A program made the translations under genes and the position numbers. Below the pieces are notes generated by a model. The model was not told the origin of the DNA, did no database searches, and was given only the letters and a program-made list of their open reading frames with translations. Shown here in pieces: positions 45,701-56,625 of a stretch of DNA of 64,000 nt. Positions within the stretch are counted from its first letter, which is position 1, and every line of letters begins with the position of its first letter. This DNA comes from Rhabdaerophilum sp. SD176 (lineage in GTDB: Bacteria; Pseudomonadota; Alphaproteobacteria; Rhizobiales; Beijerinckiaceae): contig NZ_JARJNS010000005.1 in the NCBI RefSeq assembly GCF_030143245.1, positions 62,001 through 126,000 on the forward strand, given 5' to 3'.

Positions 45701-46672
45701 TCAGAGTTTCCGGAGCGCCACTTCCTCGATCATGTGGTTGCTGCCCTTGCGCAGGATGAGATCGGCGCGGGGCCGCGTCGGGAAGATGTTCTCGCGCAGG
45801 TTCGGCAGGTTGATCCGGTCCCAGAGGCCGAACGCTGTTTGCCGGGCTTCCTCTTCGGAAATCTCGGCATAGCGCCGGAAGAAACTTTCCGGTTTGCGGA
45901 ACGCGGTCTTGCGCAGGGTCATGAACCGGTCGACATACCAGCGCCGGAGAAGCTCTTCCTCCGCATCGATATAGATCGAGAAATCGAAGAAATCCGAGAC
46001 GAAGGGGATTGGCTTGGCGTCGCGCGGCAGTTTCGGCGGCTGCAGCACGTTGAGCCCCTCGACAATCAGGATGTCCGGCCGATCAATCTCGATCTGCTCG
46101 CCCGGCACCACGTCATAGACGAGATGCGAGTAGAGCGGCGCGGTGACATTGCGTTCCCCGGCCTTGATCCGCGCGAGAAAATGCAGCAGCGCCGGCGTGT
46201 CATAGCTCTCGGGAAACCCCTTGCGCTCCATCAGCCCGAGCCGCCGCAGCTCGGCATTCGGCAGAAGGAAGCCATCCGTCGTCACAAGGCTGACCTTGGG
46301 CGTGTTCGGCCAGCGGGCCAGCAGCTTCTCGAGCACGCGGGCCGTGGTGGACTTCCCAACCGCCACCGACCCGGCCACGCCGATAATATAGGGAACCTTG
46401 GCGTCGCCACCGGCATTGAGGAAGCGCTGCGTCGCCTTGAAGAGGCCCTGTGTGGCCGCGACATAGAGAGCCAGCAGGCGCGAGAGTGGCAGGTAGATAT
46501 CCACCACCTCGTCGAGGCCCAGCCGGTCATTGATCGAGGTTAGCCCCTTGATCTCCTCGAGGCTCAGCGTCAGCGGCGTATCCGCGCGCAACGAAGCCCA
46601 TTCCTCGCGGCTGAACAGACGGAATGGCGACAGGTCGACATCGGGCGACAGCTTCGAGATTTCGACATCCAT
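45701..46672 (-). CDS. coaA: Type I pantothenate kinase
   Basis: This 323-residue P-loop kinase phosphorylates pantothenate, the first step to CoA, and is feedback-inhibited by CoA in characterised members. Visible are [17 protein letters not shown], Walker [26 protein letters not shown] and the C-terminal [19 protein letters not shown]. It lies 36 bp downstream of hisE on the same strand, an order often seen in Hyphomicrobiales. Confidence 0.96.
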   Translation of the reverse strand: MDVEISKLSPDVDLSPFRLFSREEWASLRADTPLTLSLEEIKGLTSINDRLGLDEVVDIYLPLSRLLALYVAATQGLFKATQRFLNAGGDAKVPYIIGVAGSVAVGKSTTARVLEKLLARWPNTPKVSLVTTDGFLLPNAELRRLGLMERKGFPESYDTPALLHFLARIKAGERNVTAPLYSHLVYDVVPGEQIEIDRPDILIVEGLNVLQPPKLPRDAKPIPFVSDFFDFSIYIDAEEELLRRWYVDRFMTLRKTAFRKPESFFRRYAEISEEEARQTAFGLWDRINLPNLRENIFPTRPRADLILRKGSNHMIEEVALRKL

Positions 46673-46708
46673 GGCGTAGAGCCCCCCTTCCCGCCGTCTG
46701 ATGCGGCG

Positions 46709-47038
46709 TTATCCCCGGCCGCCTGGCCGGCTGGCTTTCTCCGCGAGCCCGGATTGCGCAGTCCGGGCCTCCAGTTCGGCCATCACCTGGTCCAGCCCGA
46801 CACCCGCGATCCGAAGCACGACGAGCAGATGATAGAGGAGGTCAGCGCTTTCCTTCGTCAATTCCCGCCGGTCGCCCGAAAGTGCAGCGATCACGGTCTC
46901 GACGGCTTCCTCGCCCAGCTTCTTCGTGGCGCGGGGCATGCCTTCGCTGGCAAGCCGCGCCGTGTAGGATTGTGCCGGATCATCGGCCGAGCGGGCCGCG
47001 ACAATGGCATCAAGTGCCTCGAGCGTGAACTGGCTCAT
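46709..47038 (-). CDS. hisE: Phosphoribosyl-ATP pyrophosphohydrolase
   Basis: This 109-residue enzyme catalyses step 2 of histidine synthesis. The MazG-like all-alpha motif is clear: [18 protein letters not shown] and [14 protein letters not shown], which hold the metal-binding glutamates and aspartate. Its start overlaps the hisF stop (ATGA). It is a separate protein, not fused to HisI. Confidence 0.95.
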   Translation of the reverse strand: MSQFTLEALDAIVAARSADDPAQSYTARLASEGMPRATKKLGEEAVETVIAALSGDRRELTKESADLLYHLLVVLRIAGVGLDQVMAELEARTAQSGLAEKASRPGGRG

Positions 47039-47826
47039 CGGATGCCCTCCAGCCCGTCCAGCCGCATCGGCAGCCCGGCCTGTGCCATGTGCCGTTTGGC
47101 TTCGGCAATCGAAAAGGTGCCGTAATGGAAGATCGAGGCAGCCAGGACGGCGCTGGCGCCGCCCTCCCGGATCCCCTCGACGAGATGGTCCAGCGTGCCC
47201 ACTCCGCCGGAAGCCACAACCGGCACAGTCACGGCATCGCTGACGGCCCGCGTCAGGGCCAGGTCGAACCCGGCCTTCGTGCCGTCGCGATCCATCGAAG
47301 TCAGCAGGATCTCGCCCGCGCCGAGATCCGCGACCTCGCGCGCGAAGGCGATCGCATCGATCCCCGTGGGGTTGCGACCACCATGGGTGAAGATCTCCCA
47401 ACGCGGGGATTCTCCATCCCCGCTGACCTTCTTGGCGTCGATCGCGACAACAATAGCCTGGGCGCCGAACTTCTCCGCCGCCCGCCCGACGATCGACCGG
47501 TCGCGTACGGCAGCCGTATTGATCGAGACCTTGTCCGCCCCGGCCAGCATCAGCGCGCGCACATCCTCGACATCCCGGACCCCGCCGCCCACCGTCACCG
47601 GCATGAAGCAGTTTTCCGCTGTTCGCCGGACGACATCGAGCAGCGTGCCGCGATTCTCGTGGCTGGCGGTGATGTCCAGAAAGCACAATTCATCCGCGCC
47701 GGCAGCGTCATAGGCCTTGGCGCTCTCGACCGGATCGCCGACATCGGCGAGATCGACGAAGTTGATGCCCTTGACGACGCGGCCATTCTTGACGTCGAGG
47801 CAGGGAATGACGCGCTTCTTCAGCAT
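47035..47826 (-). CDS. hisF: Imidazole glycerol phosphate synthase cyclase subunit
   Basis: This 263-residue TIM barrel joins PRFAR and ammonia from HisH to make imidazole glycerol phosphate and AICAR. It starts [20 protein letters not shown] with the catalytic aspartate; [29 protein letters not shown] and [16 protein letters not shown] are canonical. The stop of hisA meets the hisF start by one base, so the genes are coupled. Confidence 0.97.
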   Translation of the reverse strand: MLKKRVIPCLDVKNGRVVKGINFVDLADVGDPVESAKAYDAAGADELCFLDITASHENRGTLLDVVRRTAENCFMPVTVGGGVRDVEDVRALMLAGADKVSINTAAVRDRSIVGRAAEKFGAQAIVVAIDAKKVSGDGESPRWEIFTHGGRNPTGIDAIAFAREVADLGAGEILLTSMDRDGTKAGFDLALTRAVSDAVTVPVVASGGVGTLDHLVEGIREGGASAVLAASIFHYGTFSIAEAKRHMAQAGLPMRLDGLEGIR

Positions 47827-48563
47827 CAGGCCGCCCTCCTCCGGCTGACCAGGGCCAGTGCCGCCGCCGGATCAAGCCGGCCATCATAAAGCGCGCGGCC
47901 GGTAATGGCGCCGGCCAGCCGGCCGCATTCCGGCGAGACAAGCCGTTCGACATCCACGATCGAGGCCAGCCCGCCCGAGGCGATGACCGGGATCGACAAA
48001 GCCTCGGCCAGCCCGACCGTGCCCTCGAAATCGAGCCCTGACAGCATGCCATCGCGCGCGATATTGGTGTAGATGATCGCCGCCACGCCGGCATCCTCGA
48101 AGCGCCGGCCGAGATCGACGGCCAGCAGGTCGGAGGTTTCGGCCCAGCCCTCCACGGCCACGCGGCCGTCGCGCGCGTCGATCCCCACGGCGACCTTGCC
48201 GGGAAAGGCGCGAGCCGCCTCGCGGACGAAGCCGGGATTCTTCAGCGCGGCCGTCCCGATAATCACGCGCGCAATTCCGCGCGCGAGCCACGCTTCCACC
48301 TGCGCCATTTCGCGGATGCCGCCGCCCAGTTGCACCGGGAAGCGCACGCGGTCGATGATGCCCTCCACCGCCCGCGCATTGACCGGCGAGCCGGCGAAGG
48401 CGCCATCGAGATCGACGACATGCAAAGCCTCGAAACCCTGTGCCTCGAAGGCGGCGGCCTGCGCGGCCGGGTCATCATTGAAGATGGTGGCCTGCGCCAT
48501 GTCGCCCTGCTTGAGGCGAACGCATTGCCCATTCTTGAGGTCGATGGCGGGGTAGAGGATCAT
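47826..48563 (-). CDS. hisA: ProFAR isomerase (HisA)
   Basis: This 245-residue TIM-barrel isomerase performs step 4 of histidine synthesis. It begins [20 protein letters not shown] with the catalytic Asp and has [36 protein letters not shown] and [16 protein letters not shown]. The ATG at 48563 starts at the barrel; a start 12 codons earlier would overlap hisH and lacks family similarity. It lies 23 bp after hisH. Confidence 0.96.
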   Translation of the reverse strand: MILYPAIDLKNGQCVRLKQGDMAQATIFNDDPAAQAAAFEAQGFEALHVVDLDGAFAGSPVNARAVEGIIDRVRFPVQLGGGIREMAQVEAWLARGIARVIIGTAALKNPGFVREAARAFPGKVAVGIDARDGRVAVEGWAETSDLLAVDLGRRFEDAGVAAIIYTNIARDGMLSGLDFEGTVGLAEALSIPVIASGGLASIVDVERLVSPECGRLAGAITGRALYDGRLDPAAALALVSRRRAA

Positions 48564-48586
48564 GGCGCTTCCGGTCGAAAGCGCCG

Positions 48587-49237
48587 CTATGGCGCCCATT
48601 TGAGGAAATTGGCAAGCAGTTTGACACCGAGGACCTGGCTTTTTTCCGGGTGGAACTGCGTGCCGATCACCGTGTCGCGGCCGACTATGGCCGAAACCGG
48701 CCCGCCATATTCCGCCGTGGCGATCAGGTTGCCGGTGCCCTCCGGAATGAGATGGTAGGAATGCAGGAAATAGGCGTGGAGCCCCTGCGGACCTAGCGAA
48801 ATCCCGTCCAGTACCGGGTGGCCGGAGGTCATGGCCAACGTGTTCCAGCCCATATGCGGAACCTTGAGCGCCGGATCGGCTGGCGCAAGCCGCACGACAT
48901 CGCCCGGAATCCAGCCAAGCCCGGCGGTAATGCCGCGTTCGAGCCCGCGTGTCGCCAGCAGCTGCATGCCGACGCAGATCCCGAGGAACGGCCGCCCCTT
49001 GCCGCGGACAGCGTGGTCAAGCGCCGCTTCCAGGCCGCTGACAATGGCGAGGTTCTCGCGGCAATCCCGGAAGGCGCCGTCGCCAGGCAGGACGATACGG
49101 TCCGCCGTCGCGATCACATCGGGATCGGCCCCCATGAAGACCTCGCCGCGCTGGCCCGTCTCGTCGAGGGCGCGCATCAGGGCCTTGGCGGCGGAATGCA
49201 GATTCCCCGCGCCGTAATCAATCAGGGCGATCTTCAC
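48587..49237 (-). CDS. hisH: Imidazole glycerol phosphate synthase glutaminase subunit
   Basis: This 216-residue class I glutamine amidotransferase feeds ammonia to HisF. The catalytic triad is visible: cysteine in [15 protein letters not shown] and His/Glu in [10 protein letters not shown]; it begins [19 protein letters not shown]. Its start overlaps the DUF2628 gene by 4 bp (ATGA). Confidence 0.96.
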   Translation of the reverse strand: MKIALIDYGAGNLHSAAKALMRALDETGQRGEVFMGADPDVIATADRIVLPGDGAFRDCRENLAIVSGLEAALDHAVRGKGRPFLGICVGMQLLATRGLERGITAGLGWIPGDVVRLAPADPALKVPHMGWNTLAMTSGHPVLDGISLGPQGLHAYFLHSYHLIPEGTGNLIATAEYGGPVSAIVGRDTVIGTQFHPEKSQVLGVKLLANFLKWAP

Positions 49238-49716
49238 GCCGGACCTCGTGCCTGCGGGAAGAGGCCCATGACCGGATTGGCCGGCCCGTGCGGCACGAAG
49301 CCCTCCGGGGTGGCTTTCCCCGATCGGGGGGCATCCAGACGCTCCTCACCGGCAAAGAACCGCCGTTCGGCCTCATCCTCGCTCGGAGCGATCACCAGCC
49401 CGGCCTCGTGATGGCGCGACAGGCGCAGCGCGAGCCGGCGCAGGCTTGCGCCTTCGAGCCCCCAGGAAAGCGAGATCAGGGCCATCACGGCCAACTGGAA
49501 ACCCGGCGGCAGGCCAAGGGCGGCCACAATGCCGAGCAGCGCCAGCTGGAGCAGCAACGCGACAATGCCGATCACGGCATGCCCCTTGGCGATCAGCCAG
49601 AACGGCCCGAACCCGAACGCCGCGATATTCCAGCCGTCCCGCACGAAGACAGCTTTCTCGCGGGCCAGATCCGGATCGGCGATGCGGCTCTTGAGGTGAA
49701 CGGTGTAGCAAGCCAT
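49234..49716 (-). CDS. DUF2628 membrane protein
   Basis: This 160-residue protein has the DUF2628 features: [20 protein letters not shown] followed by a hydrophobic hairpin ([41 protein letters not shown]), then a charged C-terminal tail. It is embedded between hisB and hisH with one- and four-base overlaps, a placement seen across Hyphomicrobiales, which suggests a conserved but unknown role rather than chance. No catalytic motif is visible. Confidence 0.85.
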   Translation of the reverse strand: MACYTVHLKSRIADPDLAREKAVFVRDGWNIAAFGFGPFWLIAKGHAVIGIVALLLQLALLGIVAALGLPPGFQLAVMALISLSWGLEGASLRRLALRLSRHHEAGLVIAPSEDEAERRFFAGEERLDAPRSGKATPEGFVPHGPANPVMGLFPQARGPA

Positions 49717-50309
49717 CAGACCGACAGCGTCCCCTTGGTCGAGGGCACGCGATCCGCCGCGCGCGCATCCTTCTCGGTGGCGAGCCGTAGCACCCGGGCA
49801 AGGCCCTTGAAGGCGCTTTCGGCGATATGGTGGCTGTTCACCCCATGCAGGCACTCGACATGCAGGGTGATGCCCGCATTGGAGGCGAAGGCCTGGAAGA
49901 ATTCCCGCACCAGTTCGGTATCGAAGGTGCCGATCTTCTCGGTCGGGAAATCAACCTTGAAGACGAGGAAAGCCCGGCCGGAAATGTCGAGCGCGACGCG
50001 CGTCAGCGTCTCGTCCATCGGCATCAGGCAATCGGCATAGCGCGTGATTCCGGCTTTCGTGCCCAGCGCCCTGGCGAAAGCCTGGCCGAGCGCGATGCCG
50101 ACATCCTCCGTCGTGTGGTGGTCATCGACATGCAGGTCGCCTTCGGCGCGGACCAGCAGATCAATCATCGAATGGCGGGCAAGCAGCGTCAGCATGTGGT
50201 CGAGAAAGCCGATCCCGGTGGCGATATCGGCCCGTCCGGTCCCGTCGAGATCGAGCCCGACCTCGATCTTCGTCTCACCGGTTTCCCGCTTGATGTCGGC
50301 GCGACGCAT
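49716..50309 (-). CDS. hisB: Imidazoleglycerol-phosphate dehydratase
   Basis: This 197-residue Mn-dependent enzyme catalyses step 6 of histidine synthesis. Duplicated His-rich motifs are present: [38 protein letters not shown] and the second-half [20 protein letters not shown]. It is monofunctional (no phosphatase domain). It heads the minus-strand run hisB-DUF2628-hisH-hisA-hisF-hisE-coaA and is divergent from hslV across 193 bp. Confidence 0.96.
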   Translation of the reverse strand: MRRADIKRETGETKIEVGLDLDGTGRADIATGIGFLDHMLTLLARHSMIDLLVRAEGDLHVDDHHTTEDVGIALGQAFARALGTKAGITRYADCLMPMDETLTRVALDISGRAFLVFKVDFPTEKIGTFDTELVREFFQAFASNAGITLHVECLHGVNSHHIAESAFKGLARVLRLATEKDARAADRVPSTKGTLSV

Positions 50310-50445
50310 GGCTCACTCCACGATTGTCCGGCCAGGGCCCGGATCCTCGCTGCCGCCTTTACCGAAAAAGGCTCCGGACGGCAATTCCGGATCGCCGCCG
50401 CGCTGCAAGTCCGATCCCTGCATGTCAGGCCCGTCCAAGTCCGAC

Positions 50446-50475
50446 CTTGGCAACTCTTGGCGACAATCCCTACAT
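50446..50475 (+). promoter_or_regulatory. Candidate RpoH (heat-shock) promoter of hslVU
   Basis: CTTGGCA (50446-50452) and the C-rich CCCTACAT (50468-50475) resemble the alphaproteobacterial sigma-32 promoter (CTTG, about 17-18 bp, CCNTATNT). The start of transcription would fall about 20 bp before the hslV GTG codon. hslVU is a known RpoH target. Confidence 0.55.
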
Positions 50476-50502
50476 TGGCGGGATCTGAATCAGGAGTCGC
50501 CC

Positions 50503-51060
50503 GTGTCCGAACCGTCCAACCCCGCCACAGGCTGGCATGCCACCACGATCCTGATGGTCCGGAAGGACGGGGCGACGGTGATCGGCGGCGACGGGCAGGT
50601 CAGCCTCGGCCAGACGATCATCAAGGGCAATGCCCGCAAGGTCCGGCGGCTCGGCAAGGGCGAGGTGATCGCGGGCTTTGCCGGGGCCACGGCGGATGCC
50701 TTCACGCTGTTCGAGCGTCTCGAGGCCAAGCTCGAGCAATATCCCGGCCAGCTGATGCGCGCCTGTGTCGAACTGGCGAAGGACTGGCGCACCGACCGCT
50801 ATCTCCGCCGGCTCGAGGCAATGATGCTGGTGGCGGATCGCACCACCGGCCTCGTTCTCTCTGGCACGGGCGATGTGCTCGAACCCGAGGGCGGCATCAT
50901 GGGCATCGGTTCCGGCGGCATGTATGCTTTGGCCGCCGCGCGGGCCCTCGCCGATACGGAGTTCGGCGCCGAGGAGATCGTCCGCCGCTCGATGCGGATT
51001 GCCGGCGAGATCTGCGTCTACACGAACGCCAACCTCGTGATCGAGAGCATCGAGGCATGA
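50503..51060 (+). CDS. hslV: ATP-dependent protease subunit HslV
   Basis: This 185-residue N-terminal-threonine peptidase forms the proteolytic chamber of HslUV. The nucleophile threonine is in [13 protein letters not shown] (about residue 14, so a propeptide of roughly 13 residues is removed), followed by [17 protein letters not shown] and [19 protein letters not shown]. The start is a GTG at 50503 with CAGGAG six bases upstream. hslU follows 79 bp later. Confidence 0.95.
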   Translation: MSEPSNPATGWHATTILMVRKDGATVIGGDGQVSLGQTIIKGNARKVRRLGKGEVIAGFAGATADAFTLFERLEAKLEQYPGQLMRACVELAKDWRTDRYLRRLEAMMLVADRTTGLVLSGTGDVLEPEGGIMGIGSGGMYALAAARALADTEFGAEEIVRRSMRIAGEICVYTNANLVIESIEA

Positions 51061-51139
51061 TCGACCGACGCGGCGGGTTGGCCCCGATGCCCGAGCGTAT
51101 CCGTCTTGCCCCGCCCGTGGGCCAACCAGGACATTCTGC

Positions 51140-52450
51140 ATGACCGCTTTTTCGCCCCGCGAGATCGTTTCGGAGCTGGATCGCTATATTGTCGGCCAGA
51201 AGGACGCCAAGCGCGCTGTCGCCATTGCCCTGCGCAACCGCTGGCGCCGCCAGCAGCTGGAAGGCCAGATGCGCGAGGAGGTCCTGCCGAAGAACATCCT
51301 GATGATCGGCCCGACCGGCTGCGGCAAGACCGAGATTGCCCGCCGCCTCGCGAAACTGGCCGGGGCGCCCTTCCTCAAGATCGAGGCGACGAAATTCACC
51401 GAGGTCGGCTATGTCGGCCGCGATGTCGAGCAGATCGTCCGCGATCTGGTCGAGGTCGGGATCGGCCTCCAGCGGGACGCCCGCCGCAAGGATGTCGAGG
51501 CGAAGGCCCATGTCGCGGCCGAGGAGCGCGTGCTTGACGCGCTTGTCGGCTCGACGGCCTCGCCCGCCACGCGGGATGCATTCCGCCGCAAGCTCCGCAA
51601 CGGCGAGATGGCTGACAAGGAAATCGAGGTCGAATTGCAGGGCGGGCCAGCCGGCGGCCTGCCGATGTTCGACATTCCCGGCATGCCCGGGGGCCAGATT
51701 GGCGCGGTTTCGCTGGGCGACATGCTCGGCAAGGCCTTCGGGTCGCGCGGGAAACCGCGTCGGATGACGGTACGCGAGGCCTACGAGCCGCTCTTGGCGG
51801 AAGAAAGCGACAAGCTGATCGATCAGGACCGGATCGTTGCGGAGGCGATTCGATCCGTCGAGGAGAATGGCATTGTTTTTCTGGACGAAATCGACAAGAT
51901 CTCGGTCCGCGAGGGACGCGGCGGTGGCGATGTCTCGCGCGAAGGCGTCCAGCGCGACCTCCTGCCGCTGATCGAGGGCACGACCGTCGCCACCAAGCAC
52001 GGCCCGGTCAAGACCGACCATATCCTCTTCATCGCCTCCGGCGCCTTCCATGTCGCCAAGCCCTCGGATCTCCTGCCCGAGCTGCAGGGCCGCCTGCCGA
52101 TCCGCGTCGAGCTGAAGCCGCTGGGCGAGGAGGATTTCCGCCGCATCCTGAGCGAGACCGAGGCATCGCTGATCAAGCAATCCGTGGCGCTGATGGCGAC
52201 CGAGCAGGTGTCGCTTTCCTTTACCGAAGATGCCATCGCCGCCTTGGCCCGCGCCGCCTTCGAGGTGAACAGCAATGTCGAGAATATCGGCGCCCGCCGC
52301 TTGCAGACGGTTCTGGAGCGTGTGCTTGACGAGATCAGCTTCACCGCGACCGATCGCGGCGGCGAGACGATTGTGATCGACGGCGACTGGGTCCGCCGCG
52401 AGGTCGGCGACCTCGCCCGCAACGCCGATCTCTCTCGCTTCATCCTGTGA
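51140..52450 (+). CDS. hslU: ATP-dependent protease ATPase subunit HslU
   Basis: This 436-residue AAA+ unfoldase feeds HslV. It starts [20 protein letters not shown], with Walker [16 protein letters not shown], the I-domain (about residues 110-225), Walker [12 protein letters not shown], and the C-terminal [16 protein letters not shown] ending LSRFIL, the docking tail that activates HslV. The protease pair degrades misfolded and regulatory proteins in heat stress. Confidence 0.97.
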   Translation: MTAFSPREIVSELDRYIVGQKDAKRAVAIALRNRWRRQQLEGQMREEVLPKNILMIGPTGCGKTEIARRLAKLAGAPFLKIEATKFTEVGYVGRDVEQIVRDLVEVGIGLQRDARRKDVEAKAHVAAEERVLDALVGSTASPATRDAFRRKLRNGEMADKEIEVELQGGPAGGLPMFDIPGMPGGQIGAVSLGDMLGKAFGSRGKPRRMTVREAYEPLLAEESDKLIDQDRIVAEAIRSVEENGIVFLDEIDKISVREGRGGGDVSREGVQRDLLPLIEGTTVATKHGPVKTDHILFIASGAFHVAKPSDLLPELQGRLPIRVELKPLGEEDFRRILSETEASLIKQSVALMATEQVSLSFTEDAIAALARAAFEVNSNVENIGARRLQTVLERVLDEISFTATDRGGETIVIDGDWVRREVGDLARNADLSRFIL

Positions 52451-52460
52451 AGGCACTGCG

Positions 52461-53225
52461 ATGAGGCTGGCCATTCTCGCCGATATCCATGGCAATGTCC
52501 TCGCGCTCGAGGCGGTCCTGCGCGATATCGACCGTCAGGGCGCCGATATGCTCTTCGATCTCGGAGACCGTGTCTCCGGCCCGCTCTGGCCGCGCGAGAC
52601 GCTCGATCTGATGCGGAAGCACGCCATTCCAGGCGTCCGCGGCAATCATGACCGGCTTGCCGGCAGCGAATCACCCGATGGGCTGGGCCCTTCCGATCGT
52701 TTCGCCTTCGATGCGCTCGATGCGGAGAGCCGGGCGTTGCTGCGCGCCCTGCCCTTCGAGGCCAGCCCGGCACCGGGAATCTGCGCCTTCCATGCCACGC
52801 CGCAGCATGATGACCGGTATGTGGTCGAGGATATTGCCGAGGGACGCCTAGTCCGGGCTCCGGCCGACAAGATCACCCGCCGCCTCGGCCTGGTTGAGGC
52901 GAGCATCGTCCTTTTCGGCCACAGCCACCGTCCGGATCTCCTGCGCCTGCCAGACCGTCGCTGGATCCTCAATCCCGGCAGCGTCGGCTGTGCGGGCTAT
53001 CAGGATGTCACCGGCCGGGCCCATGTCTCCGAGTCCGGAACCCCGCTCGCCTGCTATGCCCTGCTGACGCTCACCGCCTCCGGCCAGCCGGATGTCACCT
53101 TCCGCGCCCTTCCCTATGATAACGAGGCGGCTGCTCGTCGCGCCCAGGAGAATGGCCGGCCGGATTGGGCCGCTCCCTTGCGCTCTGGCTGGATGCCGGC
53201 AGCCCTTGGCGGCTCCGCTGCTTGA
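52461..53225 (+). CDS. Calcineurin-like metallophosphoesterase (YfcE-type)
   Basis: This 254-residue protein carries metal-binding motifs: RLAILADIHGNVLALEAVL, FDLGDRVSGPLWP, GVRGNHDRL, a FGHSHRP motif and NPGSVGCAGY. These match small bacterial phosphodiesterases of the YfcE/MPE group. The physiological substrate is unknown. It follows hslU by 10 bp and ends 32 bp before murJ. Confidence 0.9.
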   Translation: MRLAILADIHGNVLALEAVLRDIDRQGADMLFDLGDRVSGPLWPRETLDLMRKHAIPGVRGNHDRLAGSESPDGLGPSDRFAFDALDAESRALLRALPFEASPAPGICAFHATPQHDDRYVVEDIAEGRLVRAPADKITRRLGLVEASIVLFGHSHRPDLLRLPDRRWILNPGSVGCAGYQDVTGRAHVSESGTPLACYALLTLTASGQPDVTFRALPYDNEAAARRAQENGRPDWAAPLRSGWMPAALGGSAA

Positions 53226-53257
53226 CGACGGCAGCCGGTTTCGCCCAACGTTCCGCC

Positions 53258-54826
53258 ATGTCGCTCGCCCTTCCTTTCACGATTGTCGGCTCGGCGACCC
53301 TCGCTTCCCGCGTGACAGGGTTCGTGCGGGACGTGATGATCGCCGCTGCACTCGGCACCGGGCCGATCGCCGATATCTATGTCGCGGCCTTCCTCATCCC
53401 CAACCTGATCCGCAAGATGGTGAGCGAGGGCGCGTTCAACGCCTCGCTCGTCCCGCGCCTTGCCCGGCTTGAGCGGGAGGGCGGCCAGCAGGCGATGCAG
53501 GGCTTCTTTGATGATCTGCTGTCCATCCTGATGGTGGCGACAATCCTGCTGGTCCTTGTCGCCGAGCTTTTCATGCCGCAGATCATGACGCTGCTCGCGC
53601 ATGGTTTCGCGGCCGATCCGGGCAAGCTCGACAATGCGGTGCTCTTCGGACGGATCGCCTTCCCCTTTGTCGGATTTGTCATCCTCGGCGCGGCCATTGC
53701 CGCCCTGCTCAACGCGCTTGACCGATTCGCGATGGCAGCCCTCGTGCCTCTTGCACTGAACCTGATGATGATTCTGGTTCTGGCGGTCATCCTCGCCGGA
53801 GCCACGGCCGGCCCCCGCGAATCAGGGCTTGTCCTTGTCAGCACCGTCCTTGTCGCCGGGCTGGCGCAGCTCGTCATGCTCTGGGTGGCGGCGCGCCGCC
53901 TCGGCCTCGCTTTATCGCCCCGCCCGTGGGATGCCTTGGCCGGGCGGATTGACCCTGGCGCATGGTCGCTGCTGGTTCGCATGCTGCCGGCGATGGTCGT
54001 CGCCGGGTCAGGCCATGTCCATATGGTCATGGCGAGCCAGACCGCCTCGCTCGAGCCGCGGATCCTCTCGATGCTCTATTTCGCCGACCGCCTGTTCCAG
54101 CTGCCGCTCGGCTTTGTCGCCTCGGCCATCGGCGTGGTTCTGCTTCCGCATGTTTCGCGCGGGTTCCAGCAGGGTGATAGTGAATCGATGGCGCAGGCCC
54201 AGACCGAATCGGTCATCTTTGCCGCCCTGCTGATCTTCCCGGCGACGATCGGCCTCTGGATTCTCGCCGAACCGATTGTCTCGATCCTGTTCCGCCACGG
54301 CGCGTTCCTTGCCGAGGATGCCCGCCATACCGCCCGTATCCTGAAAGTCCTTGTCCTGGCCCTTCCGGCCTTCATCCTCATCAAGGTTGTCCTGCCATCC
54401 TTCCTCGCCCGTGAGGAAATGGGACGGCCAGTGATGGTGGCGCTGCTGGCGCTGGCTGTGAACGGCATCGCCGCCTGGTTCCTCCGGACAGTGGATCCGG
54501 TCCTGGCCGCGCCAGGCGGCGTGGTTGCCGGGGTCTGGGCCAATGCGCTCCTGCTCCTCGCCATGGCGCGCGGAAGACTGGCCTTCCAGCCCCGGGCAGG
54601 TTGGCGGGTGGCGGCCACGCTCCTCTGTGCACTGGCCATGGGCTGGTGCGTCCATGCAATCCTGCCCCATGCCGCGCCGCTGCTGGAGCCCGGCCGGGGC
54701 TTCGGCCTCCGTGTTGCGGTGCTGGCTGCGCTCTGCCTCGGGGGCATCGTCGTTTTCGGCATGCTGACCCGGCTGCTGGGCGTCTATTCCCTCGCCGCCA
54801 TCCGCCGCCGGGCCCGGTCCTCCTGA
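53258..54826 (+). CDS. murJ: Lipid II flippase MurJ
   Basis: This 522-residue inner-membrane protein of the MOP superfamily moves lipid II across the membrane. About fourteen hydrophobic segments are seen. Family motifs include ASRVTGFVRDVMIAAALGTG, ADIYVAAFLIPNLIRKMVSEG and FNASLVPRL near the N terminus, and FADRLFQLPLGFVASAIGVVLLP in the middle. The ATG at 53258 starts at the first helix; longer frames overlap the phosphoesterase gene. Confidence 0.95.
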   Translation: MSLALPFTIVGSATLASRVTGFVRDVMIAAALGTGPIADIYVAAFLIPNLIRKMVSEGAFNASLVPRLARLEREGGQQAMQGFFDDLLSILMVATILLVLVAELFMPQIMTLLAHGFAADPGKLDNAVLFGRIAFPFVGFVILGAAIAALLNALDRFAMAALVPLALNLMMILVLAVILAGATAGPRESGLVLVSTVLVAGLAQLVMLWVAARRLGLALSPRPWDALAGRIDPGAWSLLVRMLPAMVVAGSGHVHMVMASQTASLEPRILSMLYFADRLFQLPLGFVASAIGVVLLPHVSRGFQQGDSESMAQAQTESVIFAALLIFPATIGLWILAEPIVSILFRHGAFLAEDARHTARILKVLVLALPAFILIKVVLPSFLAREEMGRPVMVALLALAVNGIAAWFLRTVDPVLAAPGGVVAGVWANALLLLAMARGRLAFQPRAGWRVAATLLCALAMGWCVHAILPHAAPLLEPGRGFGLRVAVLAALCLGGIVVFGMLTRLLGVYSLAAIRRRARSS

Positions 54827-54894
54827 AATCGCGGCTTGTCGAGGCTCGCGCTGATTGATAGAGGCGCAGCGCAAACCAATTCGAGGATGATCGC

Positions 54895-55956
54895 GTGACG
54901 ATACCAGCCGCTCCGCTCACGCCCTATCGGCCGCGCGTCTTTTCCGGCGTCCAGCCCACCGGCAATCTTCATCTCGGCAATTATCTCGGCGCCATCAAGC
55001 GGTTCGTCGACCTGCAGGACGAGCATGAATGCGTCTATTGCGTGGTGGACATGCACGCCATCACCCTGCCGCAGGCTCCCCTGGAGCTGCGCCGCGCCAC
55101 GCGCGAGGTCGCCGCTGCTTTCATTGCCGCCGGGATCGACCCGAAAAAACAGATCATCTTCAACCAGAGCCAGGTTTCGGCCCATGCCGAACTGGCCTGG
55201 ATCTTCAACTGCATCGCCCGGATCGGCTGGCTGAACCGGATGACCCAGTTCAAGGAAAAGGCGGGCAAGGACCGCGAGAATGCCAGCGTCGGCCTGTATG
55301 CCTACCCGACGCTGATGGCGGCGGACATCCTGGCCTACCGGGCGACCCATGTGCCGGTCGGCGAGGATCAGAAGCAGCATCTCGAATTGACGCGCGACAT
55401 CGCGCAGAAATTCAACTTCGATTTCGCCGACCGTATCCGCGCTCTGGGTCTTGAATCGGGAGAATTCTTCCCGCTGCCGGAGCCGCTGATCGCCGGTCCC
55501 GCGCCCCGCGTGATGTCGCTGCGCGACGGCACGAAGAAAATGTCGAAATCCGACCCGTCAGATTATTCGCGCATCAACCTGACCGACGATGCCGATGCAA
55601 TCGCCCAGAAGGTCCGCAAGGCCAAGACCGATCCCGAACCCCTGCCGGGCGAGGTGGCCGGCCTGGCCGCGCGGCCCGAGGCCGAGAATCTCGTGACGAT
55701 CTTCGCTGCCCTGTCCGGTCGCGAGACGGCCTCGATCCTTGGCGAATTCGGCGGCGGGCAGTTCTCGACCTTCAAGAACGCGCTGGTCGATCTCGCCGTC
55801 GAGAAGCTGTCGCCGATCGGCGAGGAAATGCGGCGTCTGGTTGATGATGCCTCTGCCATCGACGCCATTCTCCTTGACGGCGCGGAGCGTGCCCGGGCCC
55901 TTGCAGATCCGGTTCTCCGGCAGGTCCGCGAGATCATGGGCTTTCTCGGCCGCTGA
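54895..55956 (+). CDS. trpS: Tryptophanyl-tRNA synthetase
   Basis: This 353-residue class I synthetase charges tRNA-Trp. It has [20 protein letters not shown] (HIGH-type motif as HLGN), [36 protein letters not shown] and the KMSKS loop in [13 protein letters not shown]. The start is a GTG at 54895 with a GAGGA site before it. The murJ-trpS-uspA-nfu order is common in Hyphomicrobiales. Confidence 0.96.
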   Translation: MTIPAAPLTPYRPRVFSGVQPTGNLHLGNYLGAIKRFVDLQDEHECVYCVVDMHAITLPQAPLELRRATREVAAAFIAAGIDPKKQIIFNQSQVSAHAELAWIFNCIARIGWLNRMTQFKEKAGKDRENASVGLYAYPTLMAADILAYRATHVPVGEDQKQHLELTRDIAQKFNFDFADRIRALGLESGEFFPLPEPLIAGPAPRVMSLRDGTKKMSKSDPSDYSRINLTDDADAIAQKVRKAKTDPEPLPGEVAGLAARPEAENLVTIFAALSGRETASILGEFGGGQFSTFKNALVDLAVEKLSPIGEEMRRLVDDASAIDAILLDGAERARALADPVLRQVREIMGFLGR

Positions 55957-56024
55957 GCAGCGCTTGCCTCCCGTCCGGTGGTTTGGCACCATGCGCGCGA
56001 AGCCGGCCACAGGCGGGGTCACGC

Positions 56025-56519
56025 ATGCCAATCCGACGACGGGCCTACGAGCCAGGTCATCGCCCGAAAATCCTCATCGTGATCGATGAAACGCCGGAAT
56101 GTGACCGTGCCGCATTGTTTGCGGCACGCCGCGCCCGGCGTTCCGGCGCCAGCATCATCATGCTGGCCATCGTTATCCCGGAAGAAGGCCAGCCCTGGCT
56201 CGGCGTGGGGGATCTCATGCGGGCCGAGGCGGAAGCCGAAGCCGGGCAGCGGCTGGACAAGGCTGCGGAACTGGTCCGGCGCGAGGCGGGCTTCGAGCCC
56301 GAGCGTGTCATCCGCACCGGCCAGCCTGCGCAGGAAGTGATGGGCCTCATCGAGGCTGACGAGGATATTGCCATCCTTGTTCTGGCAGCGGGCATCGGCA
56401 AGGAAGGTCCGGGGCCTCTCGTTTCGCATATTGCCGGCCGGGTTGCCGCCAATTTCCCCGTGCCGGTGACGATTGTGCCCGGAGGGCTGGCGGAGGCGGA
56501 TTTCGAGGCTCTGGCCTGA
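56025..56519 (+). CDS. Universal stress protein family
   Basis: This 164-residue UspA-fold protein begins its domain at KILIVIDETPECDRAALFAA, with a hydrophobic strand IIMLAIVIPEE, and ends GRVAANFPVPVTIVPGG. The usual ATP-binding G-2x-G-9x-G(S/T) motif is not clean (LVLAAGIGKEGPGPLVSHI), so nucleotide binding is uncertain. Function in stress tolerance is inferred only from the family. It lies between trpS and nfu. Confidence 0.85.
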   Translation: MPIRRRAYEPGHRPKILIVIDETPECDRAALFAARRARRSGASIIMLAIVIPEEGQPWLGVGDLMRAEAEAEAGQRLDKAAELVRREAGFEPERVIRTGQPAQEVMGLIEADEDIAILVLAAGIGKEGPGPLVSHIAGRVAANFPVPVTIVPGGLAEADFEALA

Positions 56520-56625
56520 GGCCGGGCCGATGTCCTCTTCCCTCGGTTTGATCGACATCCTATATCGAAGGCGTGGCGCACCGGTTCCTTGACCTCCGGC
56601 TCCGACCACACGCGAAGAGGCCCCC

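Noticed and set aside
50897-52495. A 532-codon minus-strand frame opposite hslU
   Set aside because: Same GC-bias effect; HslU motifs on the plus strand are complete.
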